A stretch of DNA of 64,000 nt from UBA11891 sp049890035 (GTDB lineage Bacteria; Bacteroidota; Bacteroidia; Flavobacteriales; Flavobacteriaceae): positions 1-64,000 of the forward strand of contig JBMHCG010000029.1 of the NCBI GenBank assembly GCA_049890035.1, read 5' to 3'. How positions within the stretch are numbered: position 1 is the first letter of the stretch; each line of letters begins with the position of its first letter. The notes below the pieces were generated by a model. It saw only the letters and a list, made by a program, of their open reading frames with translations. It was not told the origin of the DNA and did not search any database. Made by a program: the position numbers and the translations under genes. Below, piece by piece: positions 34,067 through 43,578 of the stretch.

Positions 34067-34498
34067 ATGAAGCAGGGCGTGTACATGGCATTCGATTATG
34101 GCTCCAAAAGAGTAGGACTGGCTCATACCGATCCACTCCAACTGATAGCCTCAGCATTGGAAACCATGCATCCTGAAAAAGTAGTTACGTATCTGAATAC
34201 ATACAAACAAAAAGAAAATATTCTGGGTTTTATCGTAGGCAAACCGACTCAAAAAGATGGACAATCAGCGGCTATTGAATCCCAAATACAAGCATTCATC
34301 CTAACATTGCAATCGCATTATCCTGAGATTCCAGTGTATCGTCAAGAAGAACGTTATACGTCAAAAATGGCTGCTCACGTTCTTCATATCAGTGGCGGAT
34401 CCAAGAAATCCAGACAGGATAAATCAAAATTGGATCGGATCAGCGCAACTCTTTTATTACAGTCCTTTTTGGATACACAAAAAAATAAGCACAAATGA
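34067..34498 (+). CDS. ruvX: Putative Holliday junction resolvase RuvX/YqgF
   Basis: This 143-residue RNase H-fold nuclease has the motif AFDYGSKRVGLAHTD (8-22, with the first catalytic Asp) and the C-terminal DKSKLDRISATLLLQSFLD. YqgF/RuvX proteins are linked to pre-16S rRNA processing as well as to junction cleavage. A second possible start (ATG at 34085) would place Met directly before AFDYG, which is short for the family. The first gene of a four-gene set conserved in Bacteroidota; it overlaps def by 4 bp. Confidence 0.93.
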   Translation: MKQGVYMAFDYGSKRVGLAHTDPLQLIASALETMHPEKVVTYLNTYKQKENILGFIVGKPTQKDGQSAAIESQIQAFILTLQSHYPEIPVYRQEERYTSKMAAHVLHISGGSKKSRQDKSKLDRISATLLLQSFLDTQKNKHK

Positions 34499-35082
34499 TT
34501 TTACCTATCGTTGCATATGGTGCCAAGGTTTTAAAAATGAAAGCACAAGAAGTAGTTTTGGACGACCCTGAACTCCCTGGATTCATTGAGAACTTATGGG
34601 AAACGATGTATGCGGCTAGTGGTGTAGGATTGGCAGCACCTCAAGTGGGCCGTTCTTTGCGTCTTTTTATTATTGATGCTTCGCCTTTTGCTGACGATGA
34701 AAACCTCGGTCCAGAAGAGCAAAAGCTTTTAAAATCATTTAAAAAAGTATTTATTAATCCTGAAATCGAGTCAGAAACAGGAGATTTGTGGGGCTTTAAC
34801 GAAGGCTGTTTGAGTATTCCTAACATCCGTGAAGATGTTGACAGGAAGGATACTATTACCCTTTCCTATACGGATGAAAAAAAGCGGCCTCAAAAAGAGA
34901 CCTATACTGGACTAGCAGCCCGGGTGATACAGCATGAGTTTGATCATATCAACGGGGTGTTGTTTACCGACCGGCTTTCTTCGTTAAAAAAAAGATTATT
35001 AAAAGGAAAATTAACTCAAATTGCTCGGGGTAAGGTGGATGCTGATTATGTTATGCGATTTCCAAATGACCTTAGATTGTAA
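34495..35082 (+). CDS. def: Peptide deformylase
   Basis: Def removes the formyl group from new proteins. The 195-residue protein has all three motifs: GVGLAAPQVG (43-52), EGCLSIP with Cys105, and QHEFDH with His147, Glu148 and His151, which bind the metal and act in catalysis. It overlaps ruvX by 4 bp (ATGA) and is followed by DUF5606 after 5 nt. Confidence 0.97.
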   Translation: MILPIVAYGAKVLKMKAQEVVLDDPELPGFIENLWETMYAASGVGLAAPQVGRSLRLFIIDASPFADDENLGPEEQKLLKSFKKVFINPEIESETGDLWGFNEGCLSIPNIREDVDRKDTITLSYTDEKKRPQKETYTGLAARVIQHEFDHINGVLFTDRLSSLKKRLLKGKLTQIARGKVDADYVMRFPNDLRL

Positions 35083-35087
35083 AGAAC

Positions 35088-35507
35088 ATGGAAAAAATTA
35101 TTGCCGTAGCCGGTCGAACTGGTCTTTTTGAAATTCAAACCCAAACCCGGGTTGGAGTGATTGCTCATAGCTTGGTAGATGGCAAACGGATCGTAACCCA
35201 ATCAACAGATCAAATAAGTGTCCTATCCGATATTCAAATATATACTTATTCCGGTGAAGTACCACTCGGTGAAGTTTTACTAAAGATAGGCGAAAAAGAA
35301 TTATCCGGTGTTGCCATGGTTTCACCCAAGGCGGATCAAGACACGCTTAAATCTTTTTTTCAGGAAGTCATCCCTGATTATGATTTGGAGCGTGTCTATG
35401 CTAGTGATATTAAAAAAATTATTCAATGGTATTTGCTCCTCAAAGACAAAGAAAGGTTGCAAATACCAGTCAATAAAGCAATTCAATCTTCTGAAAACAA
35501 TGACTAG
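35088..35507 (+). CDS. DUF5606 domain protein
   Basis: A 139-residue protein that matches the Bacteroidota-specific DUF5606 family (MEKIIAVAGRTGLFEIQTQTR, DGKRIVTQSTDQISVLSDI, ASDIKKIIQWYLLL). The N-terminal half looks like a small beta-barrel and the C-terminal half helical. There is no signal peptide or membrane segment. It always, to my knowledge, lies between def and mazG in flavobacteria, so it may act with translation or nucleotide clean-up, but its function is unknown. Its 3' end overlaps the mazG start by 8 bp. Confidence 0.85.
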   Translation: MEKIIAVAGRTGLFEIQTQTRVGVIAHSLVDGKRIVTQSTDQISVLSDIQIYTYSGEVPLGEVLLKIGEKELSGVAMVSPKADQDTLKSFFQEVIPDYDLERVYASDIKKIIQWYLLLKDKERLQIPVNKAIQSSENND

Positions 35508-36270
35508 AGAAGCTCAGTTGCAGGCTTTGAATCGGTTGTTGGATATCATGGAAGACCTGCGTGAAAAATGTCCTTGGGATCGCAAACAAACCTTTGAAAC
35601 CTTACGCCCTTTAACCATAGAAGAAACCTATGAACTCGGCGATGCTATTTTGGATCAAAATATGGATGAGATTCGAAATGAGTTGGGAGATTTGCTCTTG
35701 CATATCGTTTTTTATGCAAAGCTGGGAGATGAAAAAAAAGCCTTTGATATTGGTGATGTTGCCCACCAAATAGCTGAGAAACTTGTTTTTCGCCATCCCC
35801 ATATTTATGGTGATGTTTTGGCTGCTGATGAAGATGAAGTGAAGAAAAACTGGGAAAAATTAAAGCTCAAAGAGGGGAAAAAGAGCATTTTTTCAGGTGT
35901 TCCTAAGGGGTTGCCTGCTATGGTTAAGGCCCAGCGAATTCAACACAAAGCTGCTAGTGTCGGGTTTGATTGGGATAATAAAAAAGAGGTTTGGGATAAG
36001 GTACGAGAAGAATTAGAAGAGTTTTATGTAGAAGTAGAAAAGCTTGATACGGAAGCGATGGAGGCTGAGTTTGGAGATGTATTGTTTGCCTTAGTCAATT
36101 ATGCAAGATTCCAAAACATTGATGCTGATTCTGCCTTGGAGCGAACCAATAAAAAATTCATCCAGCGCTTTCAATTCATGGAGGAGTCTGCCCGGCAAGA
36201 AGGGAAACCCATCGCATCCCTTACTTTGGAGGAAATGGAAGTGTTGTGGCAAAAAAGCAAAAGGAACTAG
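35500..36270 (+). CDS. mazG: Nucleoside triphosphate pyrophosphohydrolase MazG
   Basis: MazG hydrolyses (d)NTPs, and in some bacteria limits ppGpp-linked effects; relA/spoT is also in this window. The 256-residue protein has two MazG domains. The first has LREKCPWDRKQTFETLRPLTIEETYELGDAI and EIRNELGDLLLHIVFYA; the second has ELEEFYVEVEK and AEFGDVLFALVNYAR, with the EExxE and ExxD metal-binding patterns. The ATG at 35500 is just inside the DUF5606 end. Its stop interlocks with that of the convergent DUF349 gene on the palindrome CTAG. Confidence 0.95.
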   Translation: MTREAQLQALNRLLDIMEDLREKCPWDRKQTFETLRPLTIEETYELGDAILDQNMDEIRNELGDLLLHIVFYAKLGDEKKAFDIGDVAHQIAEKLVFRHPHIYGDVLAADEDEVKKNWEKLKLKEGKKSIFSGVPKGLPAMVKAQRIQHKAASVGFDWDNKKEVWDKVREELEEFYVEVEKLDTEAMEAEFGDVLFALVNYARFQNIDADSALERTNKKFIQRFQFMEESARQEGKPIASLTLEEMEVLWQKSKRN

Positions 36271-38156
36271 TCTGAATCTTCCGTTGTTTCTGAATCCGAA
36301 GAATCACTTTGGTTTTTTTTAATTGCACGAATTTCACTTCGTAAGGCAGTGAGTTGTTCTTGGTAGGTTTGTGCTTTTTTATTGAGTTTATCAATTTTTG
36401 TTTTAACCTCCTTGACCAAGGGATTCTCATCACTGGAATCGCTAAAAAATTCCAAATTGTTTTCCAACTGATTGATCTCTGTTAACACCGTTTCATAGAT
36501 TCCTTTGACACGGATGAGTTCTTCGTGTAAATTTGATTCGTCTCCGGAGAAGCAACGCCGTTTGAACTCAAAAATCAGTTTTTCTTTGGCTGCAATACTT
36601 TCTTTGGTAGCTCTGATTTTAGTGTCAATACTTTTTTGAAAAGAAGCATTCAAAGCCTGAAATGCTTGCGTATTTAAGGCACCCATCGAGTTCCATTCTT
36701 CCCAAGCAACTTCAAGTGTTTTTAATAAAGTATCAGACTTTTCGGGTGTTTCAGATTGTTCAAAATTTTTGATGAATTTTTGACGTGCGTCGTAGATGGG
36801 AACTTCCGCATCACTAAGTTTTTGATAGCCAGATTTTAATCGTTCAAAATAGAGATTGCATTTGTCTTGAAATTCTTTCCGAAGTTTTACGATCAGTTTT
36901 CGTGGTATAGGGCCTAAATTTTTCCAGTCTTTTTGAATGTTTTTCATGCGATTGGATTGCGTTTTCCAATCGTCAGCTTCCAATATGGCGCGAACTTCTT
37001 CGAGCAACCCTTTGGCCTGTTGTATGTGTTCTCTTTGAGCACTTTTTAAATCGCGGTAGTATTCGTTTTTCCGTTGATTAAATTCTTTACTTATATCACG
37101 AAAAGTGGCCCATGTTCGTTTGCTTTCCTGCTTGGGTACCGGTCCAACTTGTTTGAATTTTTCGCGTAATTCGTGAAGGGTCTGAATGGCTTTTTGCCAT
37201 TGACTGTGGCTGGGATGGTCTTTGTCTTTAAGCGCAATCATTTCTTTCAAAAGCATTTCCTTAGCAGCAAGATTTTCTTTTTGGATGCTTTCAAAATTCT
37301 TTTGATATTCCTGTTTTTTTTTATGTATTTCTAATGTAGCGGCCTGAAAGCGTTTCCACAATTCTTCTCGGTGTTCTTTGGCCACAGGTCCCAAATCTTC
37401 CTTCCATTGCCGATGCAAACGGTCCAAATCCCGTCCGGCACGAACAACGTCGGGGAGTGTTGTTAAGTTCTCCGCTTTTTCAATGATTGTAACTTTTGCT
37501 TTGTAATTGTGTTCGTAATCTTTGGCCCGTAATTCCCTGTTCAGGTGAACAAAATCATAAAAACGCTCCACATGATGCTTATAGGTTTGCCATAGACTGT
37601 TGTTACTATTTCGAGGCGCGGGTCCTGTCTTATACCAACTGTCTTGTAAATTTTTGAACGTTGAATACAGGGTATTCAAATTGTCATCCTTGCCAATCAA
37701 TTCTTTTATTTCTTCAATGATTTGCTCTTTTCGTTCTTGATTGGCTTTTTGATTTTTTTCTACTTCTTGGTAGTGTTTTCTTTTTTGCTGCTGGTAGGCT
37801 CGTGTCAGTTGATCGTATTGCTCTTTAACGGGAGGGCGAAAATAGAAGTCGATACTATTGCCTCCTTCTTCTAGAAAAGTTTCTTTTTTTTGTTGTAGTT
37901 CGGCGTTGTATCGGAGCTCAAACTGAACCATCACCTTTTGCAATTCAGTCCGGTATTCAAACCATTTATCGGATTGGGATGCGTTTTTGAATAAGGCTAC
38001 TAATTCTTCAAGAGAAGCATTTTCAATTCCATCGAAATCTATTGCTGAAGCCTGTCCTTCTTGATTCTTTTTTTGGCTTGTTGTTTCTTCCTGCTTTTCT
38101 GGTGCACCCTCCTGGTTATTTTCCTCCAAGGTGGGATCGTTCAATTGATTTTCCAT
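36267..38156 (-). CDS. DUF349 repeat protein
   Basis: A 629-residue, highly charged, almost wholly helical protein with about five DUF349 repeats (for example DLGPVAKEHREELWKRFQAAT, VGPVPKQESKRTWATFRDISKEF, LGPIPRKLIVKLRKEFQ), an acidic Gln/Glu-rich N-terminus (about 1-45) and an acidic Ser/Asp tail. It has no signal peptide or membrane segment. The function of the family is not established; long coiled coils suggest a scaffold. The stop TAG overlaps the mazG stop. Confidence 0.88.
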   Translation of the reverse strand: MENQLNDPTLEENNQEGAPEKQEETTSQKKNQEGQASAIDFDGIENASLEELVALFKNASQSDKWFEYRTELQKVMVQFELRYNAELQQKKETFLEEGGNSIDFYFRPPVKEQYDQLTRAYQQQKRKHYQEVEKNQKANQERKEQIIEEIKELIGKDDNLNTLYSTFKNLQDSWYKTGPAPRNSNNSLWQTYKHHVERFYDFVHLNRELRAKDYEHNYKAKVTIIEKAENLTTLPDVVRAGRDLDRLHRQWKEDLGPVAKEHREELWKRFQAATLEIHKKKQEYQKNFESIQKENLAAKEMLLKEMIALKDKDHPSHSQWQKAIQTLHELREKFKQVGPVPKQESKRTWATFRDISKEFNQRKNEYYRDLKSAQREHIQQAKGLLEEVRAILEADDWKTQSNRMKNIQKDWKNLGPIPRKLIVKLRKEFQDKCNLYFERLKSGYQKLSDAEVPIYDARQKFIKNFEQSETPEKSDTLLKTLEVAWEEWNSMGALNTQAFQALNASFQKSIDTKIRATKESIAAKEKLIFEFKRRCFSGDESNLHEELIRVKGIYETVLTEINQLENNLEFFSDSSDENPLVKEVKTKIDKLNKKAQTYQEQLTALRSEIRAIKKNQSDSSDSETTEDSD

Positions 38157-38208
38157 ACCCTTTTATCTTGGTCTTATCGAATATTTCCAGTAAAATACGA
38201 AAAAAAAA

Positions 38209-38970
38209 CTACTGCCGTTGTCTCCAAATAGCCCAAGATTTTTCAGCCTGATGGACGAGCATGGAATAACCATTTTGTATGTTGGCACCATACTGCTCTC
38301 CATGTAGTAAAAAGCTTGTTTTTTCTGGGTTATAGATCAAATCATATAAAAGATGGTCGGACGTGAGGGCATGATAAGGGATGTTGGGTTTTTCATGAAT
38401 ATCTGGATGAGTGCCTAGGGGGGAACAATTGATGATGAGTGGGTGTGCAACAATGGTTTCCGTGTTCACTTGTTCATAAGAAAGATGGTGGTCAGTAGCC
38501 TTTCGCGATACAAATTGAGTTTGGATATTATTTTTTTGAAGTACATATGCAATGGCTTTGGCAGCACCTCCTGTTCCGAGAATAAGCGCTTTTTTTGGTT
38601 TTTTATGAAGCCTGCTTTTTAGTGTCGTTTCAAAGCCATAGGCATCTGTATTGTATCCTATTGGATTTCTATTTGAATCAAAGGCTATGGTGTTTACTGC
38701 CCCTATGGCCGCTGCATCGCCTCTCACATCATACAGATAAGGGAGTATGGCTTCTTTATAAGGGATGGTAACATTCATGCCAACTATACTAGTGTCCACG
38801 AACAATTTCTTCACATCATCGATTGCTTCGATATCGAAGTTTTCATATTGGCATAATTCAATTTTTTCCTTTTTGAATTTATTGGCAAAATAACCTCGTG
38901 AGAACGAATAGGCAATGTTTTTGCCCAATAGCCCATAACGTCTTATGTTATCGTGTTTGTGTTTTTCCAT
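38209..38970 (-). CDS. aroE: Shikimate dehydrogenase
   Basis: AroE reduces 3-dehydroshikimate with NADPH in aromatic amino-acid synthesis. The 253-residue protein has the substrate-binding YSFSRGYFAN (about 21-30; SxS motif as S-F-S), NVTIPYKEAI with the catalytic Lys, GAVNTI, and the nucleotide-binding ALILGTGGAAKAIAYVL. It is slightly short of the E. coli protein (272). Its first 23 bp overlap the upstream DUF368 gene. Confidence 0.95.
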   Translation of the reverse strand: MEKHKHDNIRRYGLLGKNIAYSFSRGYFANKFKKEKIELCQYENFDIEAIDDVKKLFVDTSIVGMNVTIPYKEAILPYLYDVRGDAAAIGAVNTIAFDSNRNPIGYNTDAYGFETTLKSRLHKKPKKALILGTGGAAKAIAYVLQKNNIQTQFVSRKATDHHLSYEQVNTETIVAHPLIINCSPLGTHPDIHEKPNIPYHALTSDHLLYDLIYNPEKTSFLLHGEQYGANIQNGYSMLVHQAEKSWAIWRQRQ

Positions 38971-39958
38971 ACCATTCTAGAGCAATAACGATTGCAGCAC
39001 CAAGACAAATAAAAAAAAAGGTTACCCAAGTAGATGTTTCATCCCAATGTGGCCAGTAGGTTTGATAATAAGCGATTTTTGGTTTTCCCGCGGCAGAAAC
39101 AATCCATTCTCCTTGCGTATTGGTTTGGTAAATGGTCTTTTTCCATGGCCATACGCTTCGAGTTGCTCCAATAATAAATCCAATGATACCACTGAGTGTT
39201 TGACTTTTGAATTGTTTCAATAAAAAGGCCAAAAGGTTTGAAAAAAGGACAAGCCCACAAATCGATCCTAGAACGAAGCAGCTTATAATCAAAAGCGACT
39301 GTTGATTCGAAGTTATTTTTAAAACATCTGTATTAGCTTGAAGCAATGCCATAACAATACGATTCAAATCATTGACTGTATCGACCAATAAAAGGGAGTA
39401 GTTGCCCAATAATAACAGCAAATATGATCCAGAAAGACCAGGTAATGTCATCCCACAAACACTTACAATCCCACAGATAAAAACATAACCTAAATGATCG
39501 CTTTCAGGGATGGGATTTGAAAAACTCACTACAAGTCCCAGTGCCAAACCACCCAATAAAATCCAATACGTTGATGGGTACCATTTTTTCACTTGCGGGT
39601 GGATGTAAAATAGGGATGCTAGAATCATTCCAAAAAAACTACCCCAAACATTGACTTCAGAAACTGAAATAAAATAGTCTAAAAGAAGTGCTGTTGAGAA
39701 GTAACTGATGACAATTCCCATCAGAAGCCAGCTCAAAAACGAGAGATTGACGTAATAGTAAAAACTTTTCCATCGTCCATTTAAAAATAAAGCCAATGCT
39801 TTAAAATTGAATTTTTGAAAAGTATAAATCATTTCTTCATAAAAACCACCGATAAGGGCGACAATACCTCCCGAAACTCCAGGTACTTTATTAACCGTTC
39901 CCATAGCAATGCCTTTGAGAAGCAAATAAATCTGGTCAGTAAGGGTGCGATCTTTCAT
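38948..39958 (-). CDS. DUF368 family polyprenyl-phosphate transporter (PopT-like), copy 2
   Basis: A 336-residue protein with about ten membrane segments and the DUF368 signatures KGIAMGTVNKVPGVSGGIVALIGGFYE (about 17-43) and CGMTLPGLSGSYLLLLLGNY. DUF368 proteins (PopT) were reported to recycle undecaprenyl phosphate across the inner membrane, the lipid carrier for peptidoglycan and O-antigen. The ATG at 39958 overlaps the stop of the first DUF368 gene by 4 bp; a longer frame exists but starts deep in that gene. It is 24 residues longer at the C-terminal loop than copy 1 and clearly diverged, so the two may differ in substrate or form a heteromer. Confidence 0.88.
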   Translation of the reverse strand: MKDRTLTDQIYLLLKGIAMGTVNKVPGVSGGIVALIGGFYEEMIYTFQKFNFKALALFLNGRWKSFYYYVNLSFLSWLLMGIVISYFSTALLLDYFISVSEVNVWGSFFGMILASLFYIHPQVKKWYPSTYWILLGGLALGLVVSFSNPIPESDHLGYVFICGIVSVCGMTLPGLSGSYLLLLLGNYSLLLVDTVNDLNRIVMALLQANTDVLKITSNQQSLLIISCFVLGSICGLVLFSNLLAFLLKQFKSQTLSGIIGFIIGATRSVWPWKKTIYQTNTQGEWIVSAAGKPKIAYYQTYWPHWDETSTWVTFFFICLGAAIVIALEWYGKTQTR

Positions 39959-40902
39959 ACCAACGACTGTCTTTTTTTGAAATGCTCTAGTGCAAATAAG
40001 GTGCCAATACCAAGGATACAGGCAGTCGCAGCCATCAACCACTCAGGATCACCAGGGTATTGATGGGGCCAGACCGCTGTATAGAATTGCCGTGTTTTAC
40101 CTTGAAAACTCGTTTCACGTATCAGCTGCCAAGGCCATATCTTATGTAAGGCACCCAGCATCAACCCAAGGAGTGATGCCAGAGTTTTAGATGGATAGTT
40201 TTTAAGAAACCAGCGGAGGATACGTGAAAAAGTCAAAAGTCCGGTAATGATTCCCAATACAAAAAGCGATAAGGCTCCGTAGACAGTAAAAAAATCTGTC
40301 CATGCAAATTCAGTTAGTACTTGTATAGCGTCCTGTACCAATTGGAGAATTCTTCCGTAAGCTCCCAGTACGAGTAAAAGATAAGCTCCTGAAAGACCAG
40401 GTAAAATCATGGCACTAATGGCTAGAAACCCACAAAAAAACAAGTAGGCGGAATCAATTTCAGTATGCGTAGGAACCAATTGGGTGGTAACAAAAGCAAT
40501 GAGGGCACCTCCCAATAGCAATAGGAGATGAGGTAGATTCCATTGTGAGACATGTTTCCTCAGAATTAATAAACTTGCAATGAGAACGCCAAAGAAAAAG
40601 GCAAAGAGGAGTATTTGCTTGTGTATGAGCATCCATTGAATCAAGCTGGAAAAAAGAAATACACTGCTCAGAATCCCTCCAAAAACGCTCAGTAAAAAAG
40701 GTCCATTTATAGCTGACCAAAATGCGGCCGGTCCTTTCTGAAATAATGTCTTTAACAGAGAAGGTCGGAGTTTGTTGAGAGTTTCAATAAGTTCTTGGTA
40801 GATACCCGCAATGAGAGCTATGGTTCCTCCCGAGACACCTGGAACCAGATCAGCAAGTCCCATCATCATCCCTTTAAAAAAAACAGTAAATGTGCGGTTC
40901 AA
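39955..40902 (-). CDS. DUF368 family polyprenyl-phosphate transporter (PopT-like), copy 1
   Basis: A 315-residue membrane protein with the same two signatures as its neighbour: KGMMMGLADLVPGVSGGTIALIAG near residues 10-33 and SAMILPGLSGAYLLLVLGAY. It is closer to the family consensus than copy 2. The codon at 40902 is TTG. The first in-frame ATG is at 40869 (MMMGLAD), which would cut into the first conserved motif region, and the alignment with copy 2 (RTLTDQIYLLLKGIAMG against RTFTVFFKGMMMG) supports the TTG start. No clear TAnnTTTG lies upstream. Confidence 0.87.
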   Translation of the reverse strand: MNRTFTVFFKGMMMGLADLVPGVSGGTIALIAGIYQELIETLNKLRPSLLKTLFQKGPAAFWSAINGPFLLSVFGGILSSVFLFSSLIQWMLIHKQILLFAFFFGVLIASLLILRKHVSQWNLPHLLLLLGGALIAFVTTQLVPTHTEIDSAYLFFCGFLAISAMILPGLSGAYLLLVLGAYGRILQLVQDAIQVLTEFAWTDFFTVYGALSLFVLGIITGLLTFSRILRWFLKNYPSKTLASLLGLMLGALHKIWPWQLIRETSFQGKTRQFYTAVWPHQYPGDPEWLMAATACILGIGTLFALEHFKKRQSLV

Positions 40903-40951
40903 TAGTGTTATTTAAGGCTAATGTACGGATAAATTTTACCGGGGACGGGAA

Positions 40952-42310
40952 TTAATTTGTTTCCGGATCGAGGTTTGGAAAGAATGGTGCCATTTTAGCG
41001 ATTAGTTCGCTATCGTTTTGAAATGTTCTCTTGAAGTAGTGGCTTTCATCTTTTTTGCCCAATGCTTGATAACACCCAGCAATTCGAATGGCAATGGCAC
41101 CAACCTCTGGGTAGAACTCGCGCGCTTGCAGCCCTATTTTTAGTGCTTTGTCCCATTCGCGAAGATGTAGTAAGGCATCAATCCATTGTGTCCAGGTATC
41201 CAACTCATAATTCCCTAAAGCAATGGTATTTTCAAAAGCATAATCGGCTTCTGCATAGTGTCGGATTAGGAATTGTATTTCTCCATTTTTCTTCCATAGT
41301 TGGACGCAGTCCTCATTTGCTTGCAATCCTTTTTTACAATAATACAAGGCTTTTAGAGGATTGTTTTCAGATAAGAAAAAATCAATAAGCTCCATCCATG
41401 ATTTTTCAAAATGAGGTTCCAGTTGGATCGACTCTTTAAGAAAGTTAATACCCAACTGTTTGTTGCCCAGATGCAAGTGACACATTCCGATACGATGGTA
41501 GGCATAACTACCCGGATCACTTGTTTTCATAGCAATTTCATAGTTTTCTATGGCCTCATTAAAACGGCCAATCTTTTCAAGGAGCTTTCCTTTTTCTACG
41601 TAAGCCCCAGTGAAAGTATCATCACTAATAATGGCAAAGTCATATGCTGAGAGTGCTTCTTTGTAACGTTCTGTTTGGGTGTAAATTTTCCCTAATTGAT
41701 GCCAAGCAACTTCACAATAAGGATGTTCTTCCAATAACGCATTGAGTACTGCAATGGCCTCTTCTTGTTTTTCAAGTTGCTCAAAACAATACAATATATT
41801 GTAGAGTGCTTGATAGTCCAATGGTACTTCTTTCAGACACAAACGAAAATATTTCGAAGCCGCTTCAAATTTTTCTATGAGAAGATACTCCATTCCTAAT
41901 AAGGACCATACGTCTATCGGTTCATCTGTAAGAAGGAGGGCTCTGTTGAGCATTGCTATTGCTTTGTGGTGTTCTTTTTTCTTTGAATGGATGTTGGCAC
42001 GCTGAAGAAAGACCTCTTCATTTTGTGGGGTTATTGTATTGACAAAATCGAGTATGGTTTCAGCCGCATCAAGTTCGGTTTCAAAAATATGAAGCTCACT
42101 CTTTAATAACAAGAGATCGGTGTTGTTTGGGTGTTGTTGCAAGCCGAGGGCAATTGCCCTTTTTGCCATATTGGTCTGACCGAAGTCGAGGTAGTGGTGA
42201 ATGATATTTTCAAACTCTTGGGCATCGAAAAAATGGATTTTTTCACTTTTGAGCATTTCCTCGAACTTTGTTACGGAAGTGCCAGAAGAATCTGAAAAAT
42301 CGTCGTACAT
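40952..42310 (-). CDS. Tetratricopeptide-repeat protein
   Basis: A 452-residue soluble protein made of about ten TPR units (for example EEVFLQRANIHSKKKEHHKA, WSLLGMEYLLIEKFEAASKYF, WHQLGKIYTQTERYKEALSAYD, AYHRIGMCHLHLGNKQLG). There is no signal peptide. TPR arrays bind partner proteins; none can be assigned. It stands between the DUF368 pair and the aminotransferase, 50 and 78 bp from them, and is probably its own transcript or read from upstream. Confidence 0.9.
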   Translation of the reverse strand: MYDDFSDSSGTSVTKFEEMLKSEKIHFFDAQEFENIIHHYLDFGQTNMAKRAIALGLQQHPNNTDLLLLKSELHIFETELDAAETILDFVNTITPQNEEVFLQRANIHSKKKEHHKAIAMLNRALLLTDEPIDVWSLLGMEYLLIEKFEAASKYFRLCLKEVPLDYQALYNILYCFEQLEKQEEAIAVLNALLEEHPYCEVAWHQLGKIYTQTERYKEALSAYDFAIISDDTFTGAYVEKGKLLEKIGRFNEAIENYEIAMKTSDPGSYAYHRIGMCHLHLGNKQLGINFLKESIQLEPHFEKSWMELIDFFLSENNPLKALYYCKKGLQANEDCVQLWKKNGEIQFLIRHYAEADYAFENTIALGNYELDTWTQWIDALLHLREWDKALKIGLQAREFYPEVGAIAIRIAGCYQALGKKDESHYFKRTFQNDSELIAKMAPFFPNLDPETN

Positions 42311-42387
42311 AGAAGTAACTTTCGTTTTTCTAAATTAGACAAGACCTAAAAGGGGTATCTAAACAAAGTCGTTTTGTTTTTAACAAT

Positions 42388-43578
42388 TTAATTAACATCG
42401 GTTGGGAGCGTATCCAATATTTCTTTAATCATACGGCATCCTTTTCTAATTTCATTTTCTGATATAGTGAGTGGGGGAGAGATACGAACAGCTCTTTTCT
42501 CCCACAACAACCAAAAAAGGATCAATCCTTTTTCAAGCCCTTTCAAAACCAATTGCCTGGCTGTTTCGGAATCTCGGAACAAAGGAGCCAACATGAGTCC
42601 TCTGCCACGTATTTCGAGGATTTTAGGATGGACTAATTGCGACCGAAATAAAGCTTCTTTTCTACTTATATCGGTCATGATATTTTTTTCTAATAGTGTC
42701 GATAGTGTGGCATTAGCTGCAGCAGCTATCAAAGGATTCCCACCAAAAGTAGTGATATGGCCCAAGGCTGGTTCTTTTGTCAAACAATTAAAGATCTCTT
42801 TGGAACTGGCAAAAGCTCCAATGGGAAGTCCTCCACCCATGCCCTTGCCCATAACCAAAATATCAGGTACGATACCGTAATGCTGAAAGCCAAAAAGAGT
42901 CCCTGTACGTCCAAAGCCAGGTTGAATTTCATCTAGAATAAGCAGGGCACCCACCTCTTTACAGCGTTTATGAACGGCTTGTAAATAGCCTGGTTTGGGT
43001 ACAATAAATCCAGCGCCCCCCTGAATGGTTTCTAAAATCACAGCAGCCGTTTTATCTGTTATTTTCTCAAGGTCTTTCACTTGATTAAATACAATAAAAT
43101 TGACCTCAGGAAGTAGGGGTCCATATCCTTTCTTTTGTGGTTCGTAACCAGTAACACTAAGTGCCCCGTGAGTACTGCCATGATAGGATTCATGGGCGGC
43201 AACAAGCTCTGTTCTTCCGGTAAAACGTTTGGCCATTTTTAAGGCACCTTCAATGGCCTCTGTTCCCGAGTTGGTCAGGTACAATTGTTCTAATGAATCG
43301 GGTAACTGATCGATCAGTTGTTTTGACAAACAAACGGCAGGTTCTTGAGCAAATTCCCCGTAGACCATCACGTGGAGGTATTTTCTACTTTGTTTTCGTA
43401 TGGCTTTTACCACTTCTGAGTGCCGATGACCAAGGGGGCAGGCAGAGACCCCAGCAATGAAATCAAGATATTTTTTTCCATCCTGATCCCAGATGTAGGA
43501 ACCTTTAGCTTTTTTAACTTCAATCCCTAATGGTTGGGGGCTAGTACGTGCCTGATACGAAAGAAAATCTGCTCTCAT
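42388..43578 (-). CDS. Class III PLP-dependent aminotransferase
   Basis: This 396-residue enzyme belongs to the ornithine/acetylornithine aminotransferase group: LDFIAGVSACPLGHRHSEVV (about 38-57), NSGTEAIEGALKMAKRFTGR, ILDEIQPGFGRTGTLFGFQ, and the PLP Lys in VMGKGMGGGLPIGAF (about residue 243). The amino donor and acceptor are not readable from the sequence; no arginine or other biosynthetic genes are nearby. It overlaps the OstA-like gene by 4 bp (ATGA) and closes the trmH-relA-fur-purA set. No convincing terminator follows. Confidence 0.92.
   Translation of the reverse strand: MRADFLSYQARTSPQPLGIEVKKAKGSYIWDQDGKKYLDFIAGVSACPLGHRHSEVVKAIRKQSRKYLHVMVYGEFAQEPAVCLSKQLIDQLPDSLEQLYLTNSGTEAIEGALKMAKRFTGRTELVAAHESYHGSTHGALSVTGYEPQKKGYGPLLPEVNFIVFNQVKDLEKITDKTAAVILETIQGGAGFIVPKPGYLQAVHKRCKEVGALLILDEIQPGFGRTGTLFGFQHYGIVPDILVMGKGMGGGLPIGAFASSKEIFNCLTKEPALGHITTFGGNPLIAAAANATLSTLLEKNIMTDISRKEALFRSQLVHPKILEIRGRGLMLAPLFRDSETARQLVLKGLEKGLILFWLLWEKRAVRISPPLTISENEIRKGCRMIKEILDTLPTDVN

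Noticed and set aside
42361..42379. A weak hairpin AAACAAA-GTCGT-TTTGTTT after the aminotransferase gene
   Set aside because: The stem has one G-C pair only and no T-run follows on the minus strand, so I do not call a terminator.
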